64,000 nucleotides of DNA. It comes from Terriglobia bacterium (lineage in GTDB: Bacteria; Acidobacteriota; Terriglobia; Terriglobales; Acidobacteriaceae). Every line of letters begins with the position of its first letter. The stretch's first letter is position 1. Below, in pieces: positions 1 through 8,900 of this stretch. The DNA lies in assembly GCA_020073465.1 (NCBI GenBank), contig JAIQFC010000003.1:62001-126000 (forward strand), written 5' to 3'. A program made the position numbers and the translations under genes. Below the pieces are notes generated by a model. The model saw only the letters and a program-made list of their open reading frames with translations, was not told where the DNA came from and ran no database searches.

Positions 1-1237
1 CTCGTTCCGCGGTGCTGAAGCCGGGAAGAAAAATGAAGTCAATGATCTCGCGTGGGCTGAGTGTGGGCAGGCGTTCCTGCGAGATGAGACCTTTCTCAAC
101 TGCCTTGCGGCCGACGCGATCGGGATTGATCCCGCCGCCGTCATCGGAGAGACCGATCACGATCTGATCACCTTCCTGGCGGGCCTCAAGGCGAATCGTG
201 CCCTGGCGGGGCTTTCCGGCCTGGACTCTCACGTCAGGCGTTTCGATTCCGTGGTCGAGCGAATTACGAATGAGATGAACCAGGGGATCACTGATCAGCT
301 CGGCCATGGTCTTGTCGAGTTCCGTTTCTTCGCCACTCATTAGGATCTGAGCATCCTTGTTGAGATTTCGGGCAACATCTCGGACCATGCGGGGGAATTT
401 GCGGAACACGGCCTGGATCGGCATCATGCGGGTTCTGAGCCCGGCCACCTGCAGTTCTTCGGTGATGAAACTCAGCCGGCCGGTGGATTGTGCGAGAAAC
501 TCGTCGAGGTCGCCGAGGGCGAACCGTCCGCCCGAGAGACCGCGGCTCAGCTGGACCAGACGATTGCGCTCCAGAACGAGTTCGCCTATGAGGTTGATGA
601 GTTCATCCAGCTTGCGCGCATCGACACGCATAGTCTGCGAGGAAGTGGGATTACCGACCTCCGGCGGGCGGGGAGGAATGACCGCCGCGGGGGCCGCAGC
701 CTCCAATGAATTCGCAGCGACAGGTCGCTCAGGATTCCCGGGTAAGGCAGAGGCAGGTTCTTCTGAAGGCAGGATGTTCAATTTGGCGGGCTGAGGGGGG
801 TGACTCTCAGCCGATGCATCGTTGGTCCGCACCACGGACTCATGATGTTTCTGAGCGGCGCGCAGCTGTTCCAACATGGCGTCGAGTGAATACTGTTTCA
901 AGCCGCCCTCATGGATATCCCGCAGCATGGCACCGAGCTGGTCACGAGCGGCGAGCAAGGTGTCCATCGCAGGGCGCCGGAGTGTGATTTCAGCGCGGCG
1001 GGCGGAATTCAAGACGTCTTCGACGGAGTGGCACAAACGCAGGATGGGGTCGAACCCGAAGAAGCCGGAGGTGCCCTTGATGGTGTGTACGGCGCGAAAG
1101 ACTCGATTGAGCAGCTCGGCGTCGCCTGGGGCCGACTCCAGGGCAACCATGTCCTGATCGACGCGCTGCAAGAGTTCCTCGGACTCGACGAGAAAATCGT
1201 GGATCAACGAAGGGTCTTGAGCGAGTTCGTCGTTCAC
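1..1237 (-). CDS. cheA: Chemotaxis histidine kinase CheA, N-terminal part (runs off the window edge)
   Basis: Reverse translation from a GTG at 1237 gives MNDELAQDPSLIHDFLVESEELLQRVDQDMVALESAP..., a CheA Hpt-domain start; open to position 1; directly downstream of cheW. Confidence 0.85.
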   Translation of the reverse strand, partial: MNDELAQDPSLIHDFLVESEELLQRVDQDMVALESAPGDAELLNRVFRAVHTIKGTSGFFGFDPILRLCHSVEDVLNSARRAEITLRRPAMDTLLAARDQLGAMLRDIHEGGLKQYSLDAMLEQLRAAQKHHESVVRTNDASAESHPPQPAKLNILPSEEPASALPGNPERPVAANSLEAAAPAAVIPPRPPEVGNPTSSQTMRVDARKLDELINLIGELVLERNRLVQLSRGLSGGRFALGDLDEFLAQSTGRLSFITEELQVAGLRTRMMPIQAVFRKFPRMVRDVARNLNKDAQILMSGEETELDKTMAELISDPLVHLIRNSLDHGIETPDVRVQAGKPRQGTIRLEARQEGDQIVIGLSDDGGGINPDRVGRKAVEKGLISQERLPTLSPREIIDFIFLPGFSTAER

Positions 1238-1255
1238 GGTCTCATACTCCTCTAC

Positions 1256-1876
1256 CTAGGCCAGTGCAGCGGACGACTTCTCCTCGGTGTTGCTCATGAG
1301 ACGATCCAGGTCGAGCAGAATCAGCAGGCGATCGTCGAGTTTGCCAACCCCCAGGACGTATTCCCGTTCGATCTTGCTCAGCCGGGGCGGCGGCTCGATA
1401 GTGTCGACCGGGATCCGAACGACTTCGGAGACCGAGTCCACGATGAGTCCCAGGACTGCGCCCTTGATTTCGACCACGACGATTCGCGTCTGTTTGCCCG
1501 GCGGCGCCGGATCGAGTCCGAAGCGCTTGCGCAGCGCAACGACGGGGATGATCCTTCCACGCAGATTCAGGACGCCGTCAATGAAGTCCGGTGACTCGGG
1601 AACGCGGGTGAGTTGCTGGAGACGGATAATTTCCTGCACACACAAAATGTCGAGAGCAAATTCTTCTCCTCCCACGTGGAAGCCAACCAGCTGGAGGAGT
1701 TCGCCGTGGGACTGGCCAGGTTGCTGGAGGGAGGGCACGCCCTGAAGGTCGCGGCTTTTGTTGGTCTTTGGTTCCACGGGTTTGTTGTCCGCTCCGGCAG
1801 TGATGAGTGAAGTCTTACCCGCGAAGCCATATCTTCTGTTGATGGGCGCCGACACAGATTCGCGTAAAGACGTCAC
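1256..1876 (-). CDS. cheW: CheW coupling protein (true start possibly downstream of 1876)
   Basis: QLVGFHVGGEEFALDILCVQEIIRLQQLTRVPESPDFIDGVLNLRGRIIPVVALRKRFGL is a canonical CheW domain. Confidence 0.92.
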   Translation of the reverse strand: MTSLRESVSAPINRRYGFAGKTSLITAGADNKPVEPKTNKSRDLQGVPSLQQPGQSHGELLQLVGFHVGGEEFALDILCVQEIIRLQQLTRVPESPDFIDGVLNLRGRIIPVVALRKRFGLDPAPPGKQTRIVVVEIKGAVLGLIVDSVSEVVRIPVDTIEPPPRLSKIEREYVLGVGKLDDRLLILLDLDRLMSNTEEKSSAALA

Positions 1877-1885
1877 GCAAGGTTT

Positions 1886-1913
1886 TCATCGGCATTGAGA
1901 GCGGGGAACTTTA
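1886..1913 (-). promoter_or_regulatory. sigma28-type promoter upstream of cheW
   Basis: Minus strand TAAAGTTC-N12-GCCGATGA (consensus TAAAGTTT-N11-GCCGATAA). Confidence 0.65.
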
Positions 1914-1936
1914 CGCCGGGTCTTGCACGAGAGTGG

Positions 1937-2728
1937 CTATTGGCTTTTCAGAATGACCAGGTCCACTCTGCGATTCAGCGCGCGGCCCTGGTCGGTATCG
2001 TTGGTGGCAATGGGGTGATATTCGGCGTATCCCGCAGCCGCGAGCCGGTCGGGCGCAAAGTGATAGCGCACGATCAGAAGGCGGACCAATTCGGTGGCCC
2101 GTGCGGTGGACAGCTCCCAGTTTGAGGCCATGTGCACGGTGTGAATGGGAACGTTGTCGGTGTGCCCTTCGATGCGCAGCTGGCAGCTGCGGGTAGCGAG
2201 CACGGAAGCAATCCGATCCAGGGCGGGGAGGGCGGTCGATTTCATGGTGGCGGAACCACTATCGAAGAAGCCGAACTCCCGCAGGCTGAGGACTAAGCCT
2301 TCGGTCTCGCGGTGGAGAGCGACTTCGTGCTGCGCGATCTCGCCTTGCAGAGTCTGCTCCAGCTCGCTGCGCACAGTGGACAGATCCGCTTCCTCCTGGG
2401 CCGCAGTGCCGGGAGGGTCCTTGGTGGAGGGAGAGACACGGCCGAATTCGGTATTGTGCTTCGCGTTCTGAATCACCTGAACCGTGCTGAACGGCATCGG
2501 CTCATTGGGGTCGATGGGAATCTGTGTGCTGGAGACGGGAAAGACCCCAAGTTCCTGGAACGCAACCTGGATGGCAAGCGCCAGCTTGCCAACCTTGCGC
2601 TGGTCGACCTGCGCCGACGCGTAGAGGACGACAAAGAATGCGAACAAGAGAGTAATGAAGTCAGCGTAGGAGACCAACCATCGTTCGTGGTTCGCATGCC
2701 CCCGGGGCCGCTTGCGCCGACGGCTCAT
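1937..2728 (-). CDS. motB: Flagellar motor protein MotB
   Basis: HERWLVSYADFITLLFAFFVVLYA plus C-terminal OmpA-like domain (IEGHTDNVPI). Confidence 0.95.
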   Translation of the reverse strand: MSRRRKRPRGHANHERWLVSYADFITLLFAFFVVLYASAQVDQRKVGKLALAIQVAFQELGVFPVSSTQIPIDPNEPMPFSTVQVIQNAKHNTEFGRVSPSTKDPPGTAAQEEADLSTVRSELEQTLQGEIAQHEVALHRETEGLVLSLREFGFFDSGSATMKSTALPALDRIASVLATRSCQLRIEGHTDNVPIHTVHMASNWELSTARATELVRLLIVRYHFAPDRLAAAGYAEYHPIATNDTDQGRALNRRVDLVILKSQ

Positions 2729-3513
2729 TCGCCGGCTCCCGCCGCTTTGGCGCGCACTTCACCCGCTTCGACCAGGAAGCCCAACAGCTTTGTTTCCAGC
2801 ATACGGGGATTCATGCCCTCAAGAATTGAGGCAACGCCTTCGAGAGTCATCTCGCGCGCGATTTGCTCGTCGCGGATGCGGAGCTTCATCTTTCCCGCGA
2901 TCGGCAGGTACAGGAGGTTGGCCGAGCCGACACCATAGATGGTGGCCACGAAGGCTACGGCAATGCCGCGGCCGACCTCGTCGATCTTGTCGAGGTGCTG
3001 CATGACCTGGATCAATCCCAGCACGGCCCCAATGATGCCGATGGTGGGGGCGAAGCCGCCCGCCGACTCAAACACCTGCGGCACCTGCTCTTCGTACTCG
3101 GCCTGGTTGTCGAGTTCGAGCTCCATGATTTTGCGGAGCTCTTGCGGCTCGGTGCCATCGACGGCCAGCATGAGGGATTTCTTAAGGAAGGGATCTTCGA
3201 TCTGTCCGAGTTCCGCGTCGAGAGACACGATACCGTCGCGACGCGCTTTCTGGGCATACTGCACGAGGCGCTGAATGGTGGCTTGGGGGGCCTGCTTGGA
3301 AGCGACGAAGACCGAGCCCAGGCGGCGAAAGGCGTGCAGGACGACAGGAAGGGGGAACTGCAGCATTACGGCACCGAGCGTGCCTCCGAACACGATCATG
3401 GCCGCGGTGGGCTGCAGGATCTGGCGGAAGTTGCCGCCCTCGAGGAGCAGGCCAGCGACGATTCCTCCCAAAGCGAGGAAGATCCCGCTGAGGCTGGACT
3501 TGTCCACGCTCAC
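2725..3513 (-). CDS. motA: Flagellar motor protein MotA
   Basis: MotA/ExbB-type protein (GGFAPTIGIIGAVLGLIQVMQHLDKIDEVGRGIAVAFVATIYGVGSANLLYLP); overlaps motB start. Confidence 0.95.
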   Translation of the reverse strand: MSVDKSSLSGIFLALGGIVAGLLLEGGNFRQILQPTAAMIVFGGTLGAVMLQFPLPVVLHAFRRLGSVFVASKQAPQATIQRLVQYAQKARRDGIVSLDAELGQIEDPFLKKSLMLAVDGTEPQELRKIMELELDNQAEYEEQVPQVFESAGGFAPTIGIIGAVLGLIQVMQHLDKIDEVGRGIAVAFVATIYGVGSANLLYLPIAGKMKLRIRDEQIAREMTLEGVASILEGMNPRMLETKLLGFLVEAGEVRAKAAGAGE

Positions 3514-3776
3514 CTCTCTGGCTCACACTCACCCGTTCCAGAGTCCTCGGGAGCGGGGGTGTGCGAAGAAGATGCGTCCCAGGTGAGGGAAAGACCCTGC
3601 AGGACGGAACGGCGGAAAGCAACGATTCGCGCGAGAACTTCCTCTGCGCTTTCGCGCACCACGATTTTTTCTCCCGTGATCAGGGTGACGAGCGTGTCCG
3701 GAGACTGCTCGATGAACTTGATCAGGTCGGAGTTCACGGCGAGGGGTTTGTTGTTCAAGCGTGTGAGTTGAATCAT
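3510..3776 (-). CDS. flbD: FlbD family protein
   Basis: MIQLTRLNNKPLAVNSDLIKFIEQSPDTLVTLITGEKIVV; typical FlbD upstream of motA. Confidence 0.85.
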   Translation of the reverse strand: MIQLTRLNNKPLAVNSDLIKFIEQSPDTLVTLITGEKIVVRESAEEVLARIVAFRRSVLQGLSLTWDASSSHTPAPEDSGTGECEPER

Positions 3777-3944
3777 CGCGATTCCTAGTTTTTCCTTAGC
3801 CAGTCTTTCCCTGGCCATGATCCCAAGGAGCAGACACTGCCCCTACGGGGAACATCGACGAGGAGCGGTGGAGGATTAAAGAGAGCGCGGCCTGGTGCGG
3901 TTACTTGGGGTTACGAATGGTCCGGGGCGCTCGTGCAGCAGCAC

Positions 3945-3971
3945 TCAAGGAGCAAGGGAAACTGCCGATGG
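3945..3971 (+). promoter_or_regulatory. Candidate sigma28 promoter of the flagellin gene
   Basis: TCAAGGAG-N11-GCCGATGG; good -10 and spacing, weak -35. Confidence 0.4.
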
Positions 3972-4082
3972 ACAGAAAAGAATTCGGGTTCCGCGAGCAA
4001 GGGAGAGCACAAGAGCTTCGCAGAACATCCTGAGTTTGCTCAGGAGAACCGAAACCAAACTCAACATAAGGAGCGACTCAAA

Positions 4083-5309
4083 ATGCCGATTGGAATCCTG
4101 AATAACATCTCATCCCTGGCCGCGGAGAACCAGCTGGCGATTACAAACAGCAGCCTGCAAAGCGTGCTGTTCCAGCTGTCTTCAGGCTCACGCATCAACA
4201 CCGGAGCCGACGACGCCGCCGGCCTGGCGATTGCGAACGGATTGGGCGCCAACATTAGCGCGCTCACACAATCCGCCCGTAACGCCAATGACGGTGTGGG
4301 ATCTCTGCAGGTTGCCGATGGCGCCCTGGCTCAGGTCACCACGCTGCTGAACCGCGCCATCACGCTGGCCACCGAGTCCGCCACCGGCACGGTATCGAAC
4401 CCGCAGCGCACCGCGCTGAATGCCGAGTATACGGCCATCCAGGCGGAAATCGACCGCATCGGATCGAACACCAATTACAACGGAGGCCAGGTGTTCACCG
4501 GGAACGCAACCTCCATTTACATCAGCGACAGTTCCGGGACCACGACTCAGGCCAGCAACTTCATCAGTGTCACCACCGGTACGCTGACGTCATCTGGACT
4601 GCTGGGAGGAGCCGCGACGGCAACTTTAGCCCTCAACGGCCTGCCGGCAGCGGCCGACGCAGTGACCATCGCCGGCAAAACCTACACCTTCGTGGCCGCA
4701 CTCACGCAGGCGACGCCAAACCAGGTCCTGATCGATACTTCCGGTGCTACGACTGCCGACAAACTCGCGAACACCTTGGCAAACCTAGCCGCCGCAGTCA
4801 ACGGTGGACAGGGATCGGGCACGGTCTACTCGAACAGCACGGTTGCGAATGCCAACACGGCAGCGTCCGTTAGCGGCAACTCCGTCAACTTCACGGCGAC
4901 TGCAGCCGGCCTGGCAGTGATCGCTGGTGGTGGAACCCTGGCTTCCTCGGTCGGCACGGGAACCGCAGAGGCGTTTCTGAACGGCGCCACGTTCTTGGGC
5001 GGCTCGGCGTCGAACCTGTCGACGGCAACGGCTGCGCAGGCGGCACTGGCCAGCATCAACGCTGCCATTCAGTCGATTGCGGGACTTCGCGGCACGATTG
5101 GTGCGAGCATCAACCGTCTGCAAAGCGCAAGCACTGTCATTAGCAACCAGGTCCAAAACCTGACGGCTGCGCAGAACGGCATCATTGCAGCCGACATTCC
5201 ATTGGCGGTGGCGACCCTGACGAAGTACTCGATCCTGGAACAGACAGGCATCTCCTCTCTGGCCCAGGCGAACCAGCAGCAGCAGCTTGTTCTTAAACTG
5301 CTGCAATAA
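4083..5309 (+). CDS. fliC: Flagellin
   Basis: Conserved N-terminus (NQLAITNSSLQSVLFQLSSGSRINTGADDAAGLAIANGL) and C-terminus (LTKYSILEQTGISSLAQANQQQQLVLKLLQ); start from ATG at 4083. Confidence 0.95.
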   Translation: MPIGILNNISSLAAENQLAITNSSLQSVLFQLSSGSRINTGADDAAGLAIANGLGANISALTQSARNANDGVGSLQVADGALAQVTTLLNRAITLATESATGTVSNPQRTALNAEYTAIQAEIDRIGSNTNYNGGQVFTGNATSIYISDSSGTTTQASNFISVTTGTLTSSGLLGGAATATLALNGLPAAADAVTIAGKTYTFVAALTQATPNQVLIDTSGATTADKLANTLANLAAAVNGGQGSGTVYSNSTVANANTAASVSGNSVNFTATAAGLAVIAGGGTLASSVGTGTAEAFLNGATFLGGSASNLSTATAAQAALASINAAIQSIAGLRGTIGASINRLQSASTVISNQVQNLTAAQNGIIAADIPLAVATLTKYSILEQTGISSLAQANQQQQLVLKLLQ

Positions 5310-5318
5310 TCGTACAGG

Positions 5319-5346
5319 CAAAGGAGGCGGGCAACCGCCTCCTTTG
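5319..5346 (+). terminator. Strong hairpin after flagellin, GNRA-type GCAA loop
   Basis: CAAAGGAGGCGG-GCAA-CCGCCTCCTTTG: perfect 12-bp stem just after the stop codon; only a short T run follows. Confidence 0.7.
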
Positions 5347-5367
5347 TGCTCTCCGGAGTAAACAGCC

Positions 5368-5772
5368 ATGGGCATCGATCGTGTCCAAGGTTTTGATCCC
5401 GCAAGCGGGATGCAGGCCGCGGCCGAGAGGCCACGCCCGGGGCAGTCCCATGCCGGCCGGCAGGCAGAAGGACGTACCGAAGCCAAAGTGGGAACTCCCT
5501 CAAAGCAAGAAAATCCTGTCCCAAGAAACGCGCCAGCGGCGCGCGAATTGCCTGAAGATGAAGTCCAAGTGCAGCGCGATCCTCAGATTGGCAACATGAT
5601 CATCATCAAGTACGTGGATGGTTCGTCGGGACAGTTGATCTTGCAGGTGCCGAGCGAACAAGTGGTCAATGTGGCGCGCGGGATCTATGAGGACCTTCAG
5701 CAGCAAACCAGATCCCAGAGTGCAAAGTCGGCCAACCGAGTCAATGAAGGAGGAGAATCTCATGGGCATTAG
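5368..5772 (+). CDS. flaG: FlaG-like protein
   Basis: C-terminal MIIIKYVDGSSGQLILQVPSEQVVNVARGI resembles FlaG/YvyC; lies between flagellin and fliD. Confidence 0.65.
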   Translation: MGIDRVQGFDPASGMQAAAERPRPGQSHAGRQAEGRTEAKVGTPSKQENPVPRNAPAARELPEDEVQVQRDPQIGNMIIIKYVDGSSGQLILQVPSEQVVNVARGIYEDLQQQTRSQSAKSANRVNEGGESHGH

Positions 5773-7171
5773 TTTGAGTCCATCCGCTCTGCTCGACGGA
5801 CAGGGGATCAATGTCACGAATCTGGTGAATCAGATTCTCAGCCAGAGTACCGGCCAGTTGACGGGATGGCAAAACGAGCAGGCCACTCTGCAAAGCCAAG
5901 CCAGTGCGTTGACGGCGATCAACAATGACCTGACGAACCTCGCGTCGGTAGTCACTGCCCTATCGGACCCACTGGGCGCTCTCACGGCACAGGCCGCAAC
6001 GTCCTCGAATACAGGGGTGCTCACTGCTACGGCCGACACCTCGGCCACGGCCGGCACGCATCAGATCGTGGTGACGAACCTGGCCACGGCCGGCACGGCA
6101 TATACCAATGGGGTATCGGATGCCAACGCGTCCTTTTTGCCCTCAGGTGCGACCACGGGCGACATCAGCCTGCAGATCGGCGGTAGCACGGGTGTCACGC
6201 ATGACATCGCCATCACCCAAGGGAGCAATGACACCCTTACCACCCTGGCAAGCTATATCAACAGCCAGGGCTGGGGCGTCACGGCCAATGTAATTACGGA
6301 CGCGACGGGCTCCCGGCTGGCGCTTTTCAGCCAAGCCACTGGTACGCCTGGTGCGCTGGCCATCACCAGCAACACCACAAGTCTGACCTTCAACGCACCC
6401 ACTGGCGGCACGAACGCATCGTTGACCATCGATGGAATCCCTTATTCCAGCACCACGAATAGGATCACGGGAGCCATTCCGGGCGTGACCTTGAATCTGG
6501 TCAGCGGCGCGAGCGGGAATCCCGTGCAACTTACGGTTGGGCCCGACGTGCAACAGACCACACAGGCGATCAACAACTTTGTTTCGGCCTACAACCAGAT
6601 CGTTAGCGACATCAACCAGCAGTACACGGTCAATGCGGCCACCAACTCCGAGGGCCCGTTGGGTGCGGACGCCTCGCTGCGTCAGCTGCAGTCGAGCCTG
6701 ATGGCCGATGTCACCTATTCGGTGTCGGGTAATAGCGGCTATGTCAACCTGGCCTCGCTCGGCATCAACATGAACAACGACGGCACGCTGACTGTGGATT
6801 CGACCGCGCTCAACAGCGCGCTCGCCTCCAATCCGACCGCCGTTCTGGGCTTCTTCCAAAACAGCGGGCTCACCGGGTTTGCCAACAACTTCCATACCAA
6901 CCTCATGCAGCTGACCGATTCAACCCAGGGCCTGTTGAACGTGGATCTGGCGCAGAACAAGGCCCAACAGCAGAGCCTGTCGGACAGCATCAACAACTTC
7001 GAGGTCCAACTCGCAGCCCAGCAGAAGCAACTGATGAACCAGTTCAGCCGCGTGAACGCCTCGCTGCAGGCATATCCGCTGCTGCTGCAACAAGTCACCG
7101 AAACGCTGGCCGCCCTGGATTCGGGCTCCATAACGGGGAGTTCACACCCAATCCTCACTTCGGGCCTCTGA
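5762..7171 (+). CDS. fliD: Flagellar filament cap FliD
   Basis: MGISLSPSALLDGQGINVTNLVNQILSQSTGQLTGWQNEQATLQSQASALTAINNDLTNL; position before fliS. Confidence 0.93.
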   Translation: MGISLSPSALLDGQGINVTNLVNQILSQSTGQLTGWQNEQATLQSQASALTAINNDLTNLASVVTALSDPLGALTAQAATSSNTGVLTATADTSATAGTHQIVVTNLATAGTAYTNGVSDANASFLPSGATTGDISLQIGGSTGVTHDIAITQGSNDTLTTLASYINSQGWGVTANVITDATGSRLALFSQATGTPGALAITSNTTSLTFNAPTGGTNASLTIDGIPYSSTTNRITGAIPGVTLNLVSGASGNPVQLTVGPDVQQTTQAINNFVSAYNQIVSDINQQYTVNAATNSEGPLGADASLRQLQSSLMADVTYSVSGNSGYVNLASLGINMNNDGTLTVDSTALNSALASNPTAVLGFFQNSGLTGFANNFHTNLMQLTDSTQGLLNVDLAQNKAQQQSLSDSINNFEVQLAAQQKQLMNQFSRVNASLQAYPLLLQQVTETLAALDSGSITGSSHPILTSGL

Positions 7172-7174
7172 GGC

Positions 7175-7624
7175 ATGGACGCACGACTCTCTTACCGAGA
7201 AGCCGCGGTGCGAGGCGCAAGCCCGGTAGGGCTCGTAGTACTGCTCTATGACCAGGTGCTGGAAGATCTCCGGCGCGCGGTTGCCGCGTGCGGGCAGGGT
7301 GCCATCGAAATTCGTACCCGCGAGATCAATCACGCCATTCTGGTTTTGGGGCAACTGCAAGGCTCGCTGGATATGGAACGCGGTGGAGCGGCAGCCCGGA
7401 ATCTAGACCAGTTCTACACCATGATGCGGCAATCCCTGGTCCAGGCTCAATGCCAGCAGTCCGTGGAGGAACTGGAGCAACAGATCACCCATCTCATGCT
7501 GCTTCGCGAAGCCTGGGTCGAGGTGGATCAGGCCACGGCCGCGGCAACGGCAGCAGCCTCCACGGATGCCGCACTTCCCCCAGAAGACACTCCCCCCGGT
7601 GTTTTGCGGAACTGGAGCGCCTGA
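7175..7624 (+). CDS. fliS: Flagellar export chaperone FliS
   Basis: DARLSYREAAVRGASPVGLVVLLYDQVLEDLRRAVAA...EINHAILVLGQLQGSLDMERGG. Confidence 0.92.
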   Translation: MDARLSYREAAVRGASPVGLVVLLYDQVLEDLRRAVAACGQGAIEIRTREINHAILVLGQLQGSLDMERGGAAARNLDQFYTMMRQSLVQAQCQQSVEELEQQITHLMLLREAWVEVDQATAAATAAASTDAALPPEDTPPGVLRNWSA

Positions 7625-7989
7625 TGCTCTCTACTACCTCGGATCTTCTCGCCCAGGATTTGCACGAGACGAACGCACGCCTGCATTTCTGGCTCGACAG
7701 CCTCGTCCCTGAGCCCACGCATCCCCTGGTGGCCACGCCTGAACAAATAACCGGACTGCTGTCCGAGCTTCTGCGAGCCGGGCAATGGCTGCGGGCTGGA
7801 CTGCCTCAGGCCAGAGATCGAGAGCTCCAGGCTGAGATCGACGAGTATCGCCGGAACGTGGAGCGGCTGCGCGATCTGTTGCCTTCCATCCATGATCAAC
7901 TCCTGCGGGAGCGGGCACGCCTGGAGGCGGAACGGGCGCGGGTTGCTTCGGCCGCGCAATGGGCAGAGGGCTCTAGGCAATCACTCTGA
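7624..7989 (+). CDS. Small helical protein, FliT-like by position
   Basis: 121 aa from ATG at 7624 overlapping the fliS stop; coiled-coil-like Arg/Glu-rich; only positional support for FliT. Confidence 0.5.
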   Translation: MLSTTSDLLAQDLHETNARLHFWLDSLVPEPTHPLVATPEQITGLLSELLRAGQWLRAGLPQARDRELQAEIDEYRRNVERLRDLLPSIHDQLLRERARLEAERARVASAAQWAEGSRQSL

Positions 7990-8008
7990 CGTTGCCTCGA
8001 TCAGAAAA

Positions 8009-8896
8009 TCATTTCACGAAATCAAACAGATTGGTCTGAGTGGTGCGGGCAATCGCTTCGAGAGTTGCCTGGCGAGAGGTCTGCGCGTTCACCAGATTAC
8101 TGATGACCGCCGAGAGATCGGTACCGCCCAGGTCGTTCTGCTGCTTGGCCAGCTGCAAGGTTTCCGTGTGCAAGAACGTCTCTTGTGAGTTGAGTTGGTT
8201 GATGGCATTGCCGTAAAAAACCCGTTGCGCATTGACGTGGTCGAAAGCACTGCGGACTTCACCCAAAGCAGCATCGATGCCGGTACCGGCTTGCAGGCTG
8301 GTGTTGAGATCGTTCACCGCCTGGAACATGTCGCTGCCAGGAGCGGAGAATAGTACTGAACCGGGAAGGTTGGTCTGCAGAGTGAAGTGGCTGCCGAAGG
8401 TAACGTTGTTGGAGCCCGCGTTTCCCACGTAGATCACGCCCGAGCTGGACGCGGGATCGAGGACATAAGGTGCGGTTTGCGTGGCCGTTCCGGCAAATAC
8501 GAAAGTGCCCTGATAGGAAAGGTTGGCCAGGCTGACGAGTTGAGCCTGGATGCCCTGCACTTCGGTGGCGATTGCGGCACGATCCGCGTCGCTGAGTGTG
8601 CCGTTGGCGCCTTGTACGCCCAGACTGATCGCGCGCTGCAGCGTGGTAGAGACCGAGTTCAGGGTGGAGTCTGCATTCTGCATCTCGCCCAGAGTGCTTC
8701 CAATACTGCGCAGAAACTGATCGGCTTCGGATGTCTGGGAGGCGTTGCGTACCAGCATCGCGGCATTCGCAGGGTTATCGGCCGGGACGTTGATGCTTTG
8801 TCCCGAAGCGATCTGCTGCAAGTCGTTGTTGATCAACTGCTGATTCTGCTGAAGTGCGGCGATGAGGTCAGCTGTCGGATTGGGATTCACGCGCAT
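8009..8896 (-). CDS. flgL: Hook-filament junction protein FlgL
   Basis: Flagellin-like N- and C-termini; adjacent to flgK. Confidence 0.92.
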   Translation of the reverse strand: MRVNPNPTADLIAALQQNQQLINNDLQQIASGQSINVPADNPANAAMLVRNASQTSEADQFLRSIGSTLGEMQNADSTLNSVSTTLQRAISLGVQGANGTLSDADRAAIATEVQGIQAQLVSLANLSYQGTFVFAGTATQTAPYVLDPASSSGVIYVGNAGSNNVTFGSHFTLQTNLPGSVLFSAPGSDMFQAVNDLNTSLQAGTGIDAALGEVRSAFDHVNAQRVFYGNAINQLNSQETFLHTETLQLAKQQNDLGGTDLSAVISNLVNAQTSRQATLEAIARTTQTNLFDFVK

Positions 8897-8900
8897 AGGA

